Of a stretch of DNA of 64,000 nucleotides, positions 61,110 to 64,000 are shown piece by piece (within the stretch, counting starts at the first letter, position 1; the number at the start of each line of letters is the position of its first letter). The stretch comes from Macrostomum hystrix. Taxonomy: Eukaryota; Platyhelminthes; Macrostomidae. The notes under the pieces are model-generated. The model searched no databases, was not told where the DNA came from, and was given only the letters and a program-made list of their open reading frames with translations. The DNA is taken from positions 5,875,001 to 5,939,000 of the forward strand of contig CATNEN010000001.1 in assembly GCA_950097015.1 (NCBI GenBank). The letters run 5' to 3'. A program made the translations under genes and the position numbers.

Positions 61110-61703
61110 CTGGGTACGAAAGAGGTCTCGCAATGTTAATTAATTGGTAGTAGGTACTTTTCTATGGACTGAGGGGGGACGCCACACCTACCTTTTATTA
61201 ACCCCAGCTAATACTGGTTCCCATAGTGAAATATCTAAGGCAAGGACACAATTTCTTCCAGCAGAAATTATTTAAATAAAAGAAAATCATGATTTCTGCT
61301 ATGATAATATTAGTTTGGATTAATAACGTGTTTGCCTCTCGCACCAATGTCCCAGAGCTCGATTCCGCGGCGACTCCACATTTATTTTGTGAAATTGTCG
61401 TGCAATTTACGCCTTTGAGGGCTTTACTAACAAGGAGGAAATGGTCAGGATTTACCAAACCAGTTAAATGAATATAGTTGATGTTTCTTCAATTTACCTG
61501 GCAAAGGTGACAAATCCAAAGCCCCTAGCTCCGGCTTTGAGTTGAGTGACGCGGCCAAACGCTGAGAAGTAGTCAATGAGCTGCTCAGCGGGTATATTGT
61601 TGCTTACATTAGAGATGAATAAGCGGCAAGAGTCATCGGGGCAATCAGTAGGCATTGTAGATTTCTCGGTATAGTCACGACCAACCAGTTTGCGAGGCTG
61701 CAT
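60524..61703 (-). CDS. Two-RRM RNA-binding protein
   Basis: Two exons (61498-61703 and 60524-61109) joined in phase 2 give 263 residues from ATG 61703. RRM1 covers about 26-98: RNP2 LFISNV 28-33, RNP1 GFGFVTFA 61-68; its last part, EEAKRVLDWPGLHQIMGRP, comes from exon 2, which confirms the splice. RRM2 follows with RNP2 ICVQNL and RNP1 QIGFVTFA. The C-terminal 70 residues match nothing known to me. It probably binds RNA in the nucleus (hnRNP or splicing-factor style); the exact family is not clear. The frame stays open upstream of the ATG to a TTTCAG acceptor at about 61729, so there may be an additional 5' exon. Confidence 0.85.
61158..61258 (-). mobile_element. SINE family B fragment
   Basis: On minus it includes CAGTATTAGCTGGGGTTAAT and a GGGGGGACGCC-like block in plus sense, matching the central and 3' parts of the copy at 56390-56645. 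Inside the RRM gene intron. Confidence 0.55.
61315..61440 (+). mobile_element. SINE family A, short copy
   Basis: TAACGTGTTTGCCTCTCGCA, GAGCTCGATTCCGCGGCG, then GTCGTGCAATTTACGCCTTT. Large internal and 3' deletions. Same intron as the family B fragment. Confidence 0.7.
61498..61703 (-). CDS. RRM protein exon 1
   Basis: Starts MQPRKLVGRDYTEK and ends GFGFVTFAR at donor GTAAAT. Possible extension upstream to about 61727 in the same frame. Confidence 0.8.
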
Positions 61704-61739
61704 TATCAAATGTGTTTTTTTATCAGCTGAAACCAAAAA

Positions 61740-62380
61740 ACACAGTAGACTAATTACACATTCAGGTTAACTTAGGCTGCAAAAATTTAACCAAAGCATT
61801 ATTCTAGAATGTTTAGTAATTAAAAGAATGATAAGACAAGTCAATCTTACACAAAATAAATATGCTCCCAAGGTCTGTTTTTGGCTTCAAGCCCAGGCTT
61901 GTTTAATTTACGCTTGCATTTTTAAAGGTCGAATAATTTTTTAACAATGCATACTACTTGCTAGTAGCATGTTAATGAAAGTGCTTGAAAATAAATATCT
62001 AATTGGTAATATTAACTGCCACTTTTTATTACTAATCAAGCAGGTTTCGGTAGAGACAGTAGGGTGTTAAAAAAGAAACAATGAAGCGACAAAGACTAAC
62101 CAATTACCAATGAAAATAGTTTAGAGCAAAAAAAGCTTATTAATCAGAAGATTTAATAAAAGTAATAAGTTTTTAACAAGCAAAGGCATGAAATTCAAGC
62201 AGAATAAAATCCTGATTTAAATTAATGACTAAACTAGGCAATATACTCCAAGGCATGTTGACATTGCTCGAAAACATGACAAAAAATAAAAAATTCACTT
62301 CTGGATGATTGCAGAAGAATTTAAATTCCTAGGATTCGAAATCGCGAGCTAATATAAATCTAACAAACCCAACACGTTTA
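61740..62380. other. AT-rich intergenic DNA, nothing recognised
   Basis: Upstream of the RRM gene. No repeats or exons recognised; the RRM promoter or a 5' exon may lie here. Confidence 0.5.
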
Positions 62381-62384
62381 TTTG

Positions 62385-62590
62385 GGGACCATTGGCGCAG
62401 CGGATAACGAGTCTGATCAGTCTATTGCACGGAAGGTCCCGGATTCGAACCCATCAACAGGCTAATCATAATATATAATTTGTTTGCCTATCTGCACTTC
62501 GAAGCATCTGCACTTTGATAAGAGCTTAACTTATCCTGCACAATGAATGTAGTACACAGCCTTGACAATGAGCAAGTCAGGACTTTATAA
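62385..62590 (+). mobile_element. tRNA-headed SINE, fourth type (D)
   Basis: Head GACCATTGGCGCAGCGGATA (A box) and GGTCCCGGATTCGAACCC (B box), followed by an AT-rich body and a 3' GACAATGAGCAAGTCAGGAC. That 3' piece resembles the family A motif TGACGATGAGAAAGTCAGGG. Acceptor arms do not pair, so not a functional tRNA. Confidence 0.6.
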
Positions 62591-63160
62591 TCCCAGGATA
62601 TCTTAGTAAGCTAAATAATTCAATAGGCAAGAACTGCATGTTGGGAAAACAGAAAAAAATGAACTCAAGCAGTTTAGTTGCAATCACCACACTCACACAG
62701 CAAAGTAACAAACCAATTAACCCAAGCCCAAATTTAAATTTCAGAATGCAGAGAAGTTTAAGGCGCTGAAAACTATTTCCCTAGCAGTCAGTCAGACAAG
62801 ACAAATAGCAGAAAAATGCAAATGTCAGATAATTCGCAAAAACAATGCTGTCAAAGCGCAGGTATTAGAGAGACATTAGCAAATAAACAAAAAGTTGACA
62901 AGATTTGTTATCTGATGTTCAAGCGCAAGTATTTTGAAGGTAGATAAAAAACAAAAAGCCAGAATTCCAAAGCACCCACCGTTTTGCAAAATTCTAATGC
63001 AAAAATTTATGCAAGCATGCATATTACTCTACTAAACTAAGTAGAATATACTTTTAGAAGAAAGCTAAAATAAATGTAGATGACGATATGTATCGAAAAA
63101 TCCTGGATTTACACAAAAATAATTAAACTGACACGCAGGGCAGATTTGTTGAACAGGGCA
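62591..63160. other. AT-rich DNA, nothing recognised
   Basis: Downstream of the acidic exon on minus. Probably includes its 3' untranslated region. Confidence 0.5.
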
Positions 63161-63164
63161 AAGA

Positions 63165-63443
63165 TCAGAGCGTCCTTCGTGGCCGTCTGGCTGGTGGAGG
63201 TTCCGGAGTGCCAGACGATGAGGAAGACTGCCCAGCGTCTATAGCGTCACGACCATCACCACCTGGCTGATCGTCGCTGTCATCGTCGCTATCGTCGTCG
63301 ATTTCAAAGTCGTCATCCTCATCATCATCGTCATCTTCTTCGTCGTCGGTATTGGATGAGGCAGATGCGTCGCCGTCTTCTTCTTCTAAGTCGGCAATGT
63401 CGTCGGCTAACTCTAACATTTCGGCGAGTTCGCGAGCGTTAAC
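63165..63443 (-). CDS. Last exon of an acidic protein (partial gene)
   Basis: After a GAGCAG acceptor the frame reads VNARELAEMLELADDIADLE and then a very acidic Asp/Glu/Ser run (EEDDDDDEDDDFEIDDDSDD), a Ser/Pro stretch and RRPRRTL before TGA. 92 residues in phase 0. Upstream exons must lie beyond 63,700. Acidic tails like this are common in nuclear and chromatin proteins; no family is recognised. Confidence 0.6.
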   Translation of the reverse strand, partial: VNARELAEMLELADDIADLEEEDGDASASSNTDDEEDDDDDEDDDFEIDDDSDDDSDDQPGGDGRDAIDAGQSSSSSGTPEPPPARRPRRTL

Positions 63444-63486
63444 CTGCTCATAGAGGGATTAGGAACATCAACTTGGTCAATAGTAG

Positions 63487-63705
63487 GGGGGGGTCAGAAG
63501 CAGAGCGGTTAACGCGTTTGCCTCTCGCAATAAAGTCCCTAAGCCAGCGATGACACATTAATTTGGGGCGCAGCCGCAGAGAGAAGGCTTGGGAAATTGT
63601 CGCACAATTTACGCCTTTGAGGACCAGCCTCCGAGGCACAGTGAGATGTAAACTGCCTGACGATAAAAAGGTCAGGGCAGATGTACACACATATGTACAT
63701 AAATT
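63487..63705 (+). mobile_element. SINE family A copy
   Basis: AGCAGAGCGGTTAACGCGTT (head), GGGGCGCAGCCGCAGAGAGA, ACAATTTACGCCTTTGAGGA, AACTGCCTGACGATAAAAAG. B-box region deleted; 3' end missing. Confidence 0.78.
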
Positions 63706-63942
63706 AGGTAAATATCCCCCTGACAATTTTTATAGCCACAACCGAACGGAGCAACGCACGAAACTTAAGAACGTAGGCCAAATTTTTTTTGCGAAAATTT
63801 TCCGAAAGAATAATCAAGTCGCCAGCTCTTCAGACCGTCGGGATATTCAATGGTTCTGGCCGAAGGTCTGATTTTTCCCATAAGCGCTAGTGTATTTCAT
63901 TTAAGAATTAGCACTGCGCCTCAGTGCGGCCTTGCCAGGCCT

Positions 63943-63999
63943 TTAAAATCTATCAGATTCGTCTCCATCATCTCCTCCGTCTTCTACGTCTTCGGTGGT
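63943..63999 (-). CDS. Possible C-terminal coding piece at the window edge
   Basis: Minus frame TTEDVEDGGDDGDESDRF then TAA. Acidic and open to the edge. Could be the end of another gene or an alternative last exon of the gene that contributes 63165-63443. Too short to be sure. Confidence 0.3.
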   Translation of the reverse strand, partial: TTEDVEDGGDDGDESDRF

Positions 64000-64000
64000 C

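Overview
This is a window of animal nuclear DNA. Its genes are split by GT/AG introns, they encode metazoan signalling and cytoskeletal proteins, there are many tRNA-derived SINEs, and roughly a third of the bases are non-coding minisatellite. The set (norpA/PLCB4-type phospholipase C-beta, an IRAK/Pelle-like death-domain pseudokinase, a kinesin-13) points to a bilaterian invertebrate. The species cannot be fixed from sequence alone. The standard genetic code fits all models.

Layout. Positions 1-26,532 (minus) hold almost all of a PLC-beta gene: the initiator exon is at 26,410-26,532 and the gene runs off the left edge in its C-terminal region. All exon phases join into one open protein of about 980 residues. 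Two 85-bp exons (2,821-2,905 and 4,201-4,285) are alternative versions of the same piece of the catalytic Y box. Positions 26,860-30,440 are two large tandem arrays upstream of this gene, and 30,440-35,200 is mostly AT-rich intergenic DNA with SINE fragments. Positions 35,259-38,004 (plus) are a four-exon death-domain/kinase-like gene whose catalytic loop has lost its key residues. Positions 38,005-41,880 hold no gene. Positions 41,885-47,426 (minus) are a complete five-exon kinesin-13 of 796 residues. A 39-bp-unit array fills 47,725-50,820. Positions 51,633-55,694 (minus) are one intronless 1,353-residue membrane-anchored protein made largely of 9-residue acidic repeats. Positions 57,332-58,051 (minus) encode a small cysteine-rich type I membrane protein resembling a TNF-receptor. 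Positions 60,524-61,703 (minus) encode a two-RRM RNA-binding protein. At the right edge are two acidic C-terminal coding pieces on minus.

Repeats. Nearly every long intron or spacer carries its own private minisatellite (units of 9, 15, 16, 21, 22, 23, 24, 27, 30, 31, 39, 71-78 and 77 bp), and every kinesin-13 intron contains a tandem repeat. Many units are multiples of three, so they produce long spurious open frames. The acidic membrane protein looks like the same expansion process acting on coding DNA. At least two interspersed tRNA-headed SINE families (A and B here) recur on both strands.

The genes do not form a pathway or operon. The strongest novelties are the mutually exclusive PLC-beta exons flanking a minisatellite, a phased cluster of perfect TGACGTCA palindromes in kinesin-13 intron 1, the catalytically dead IRAK-like protein, and two unexplained structured islands in a PLC-beta intron.
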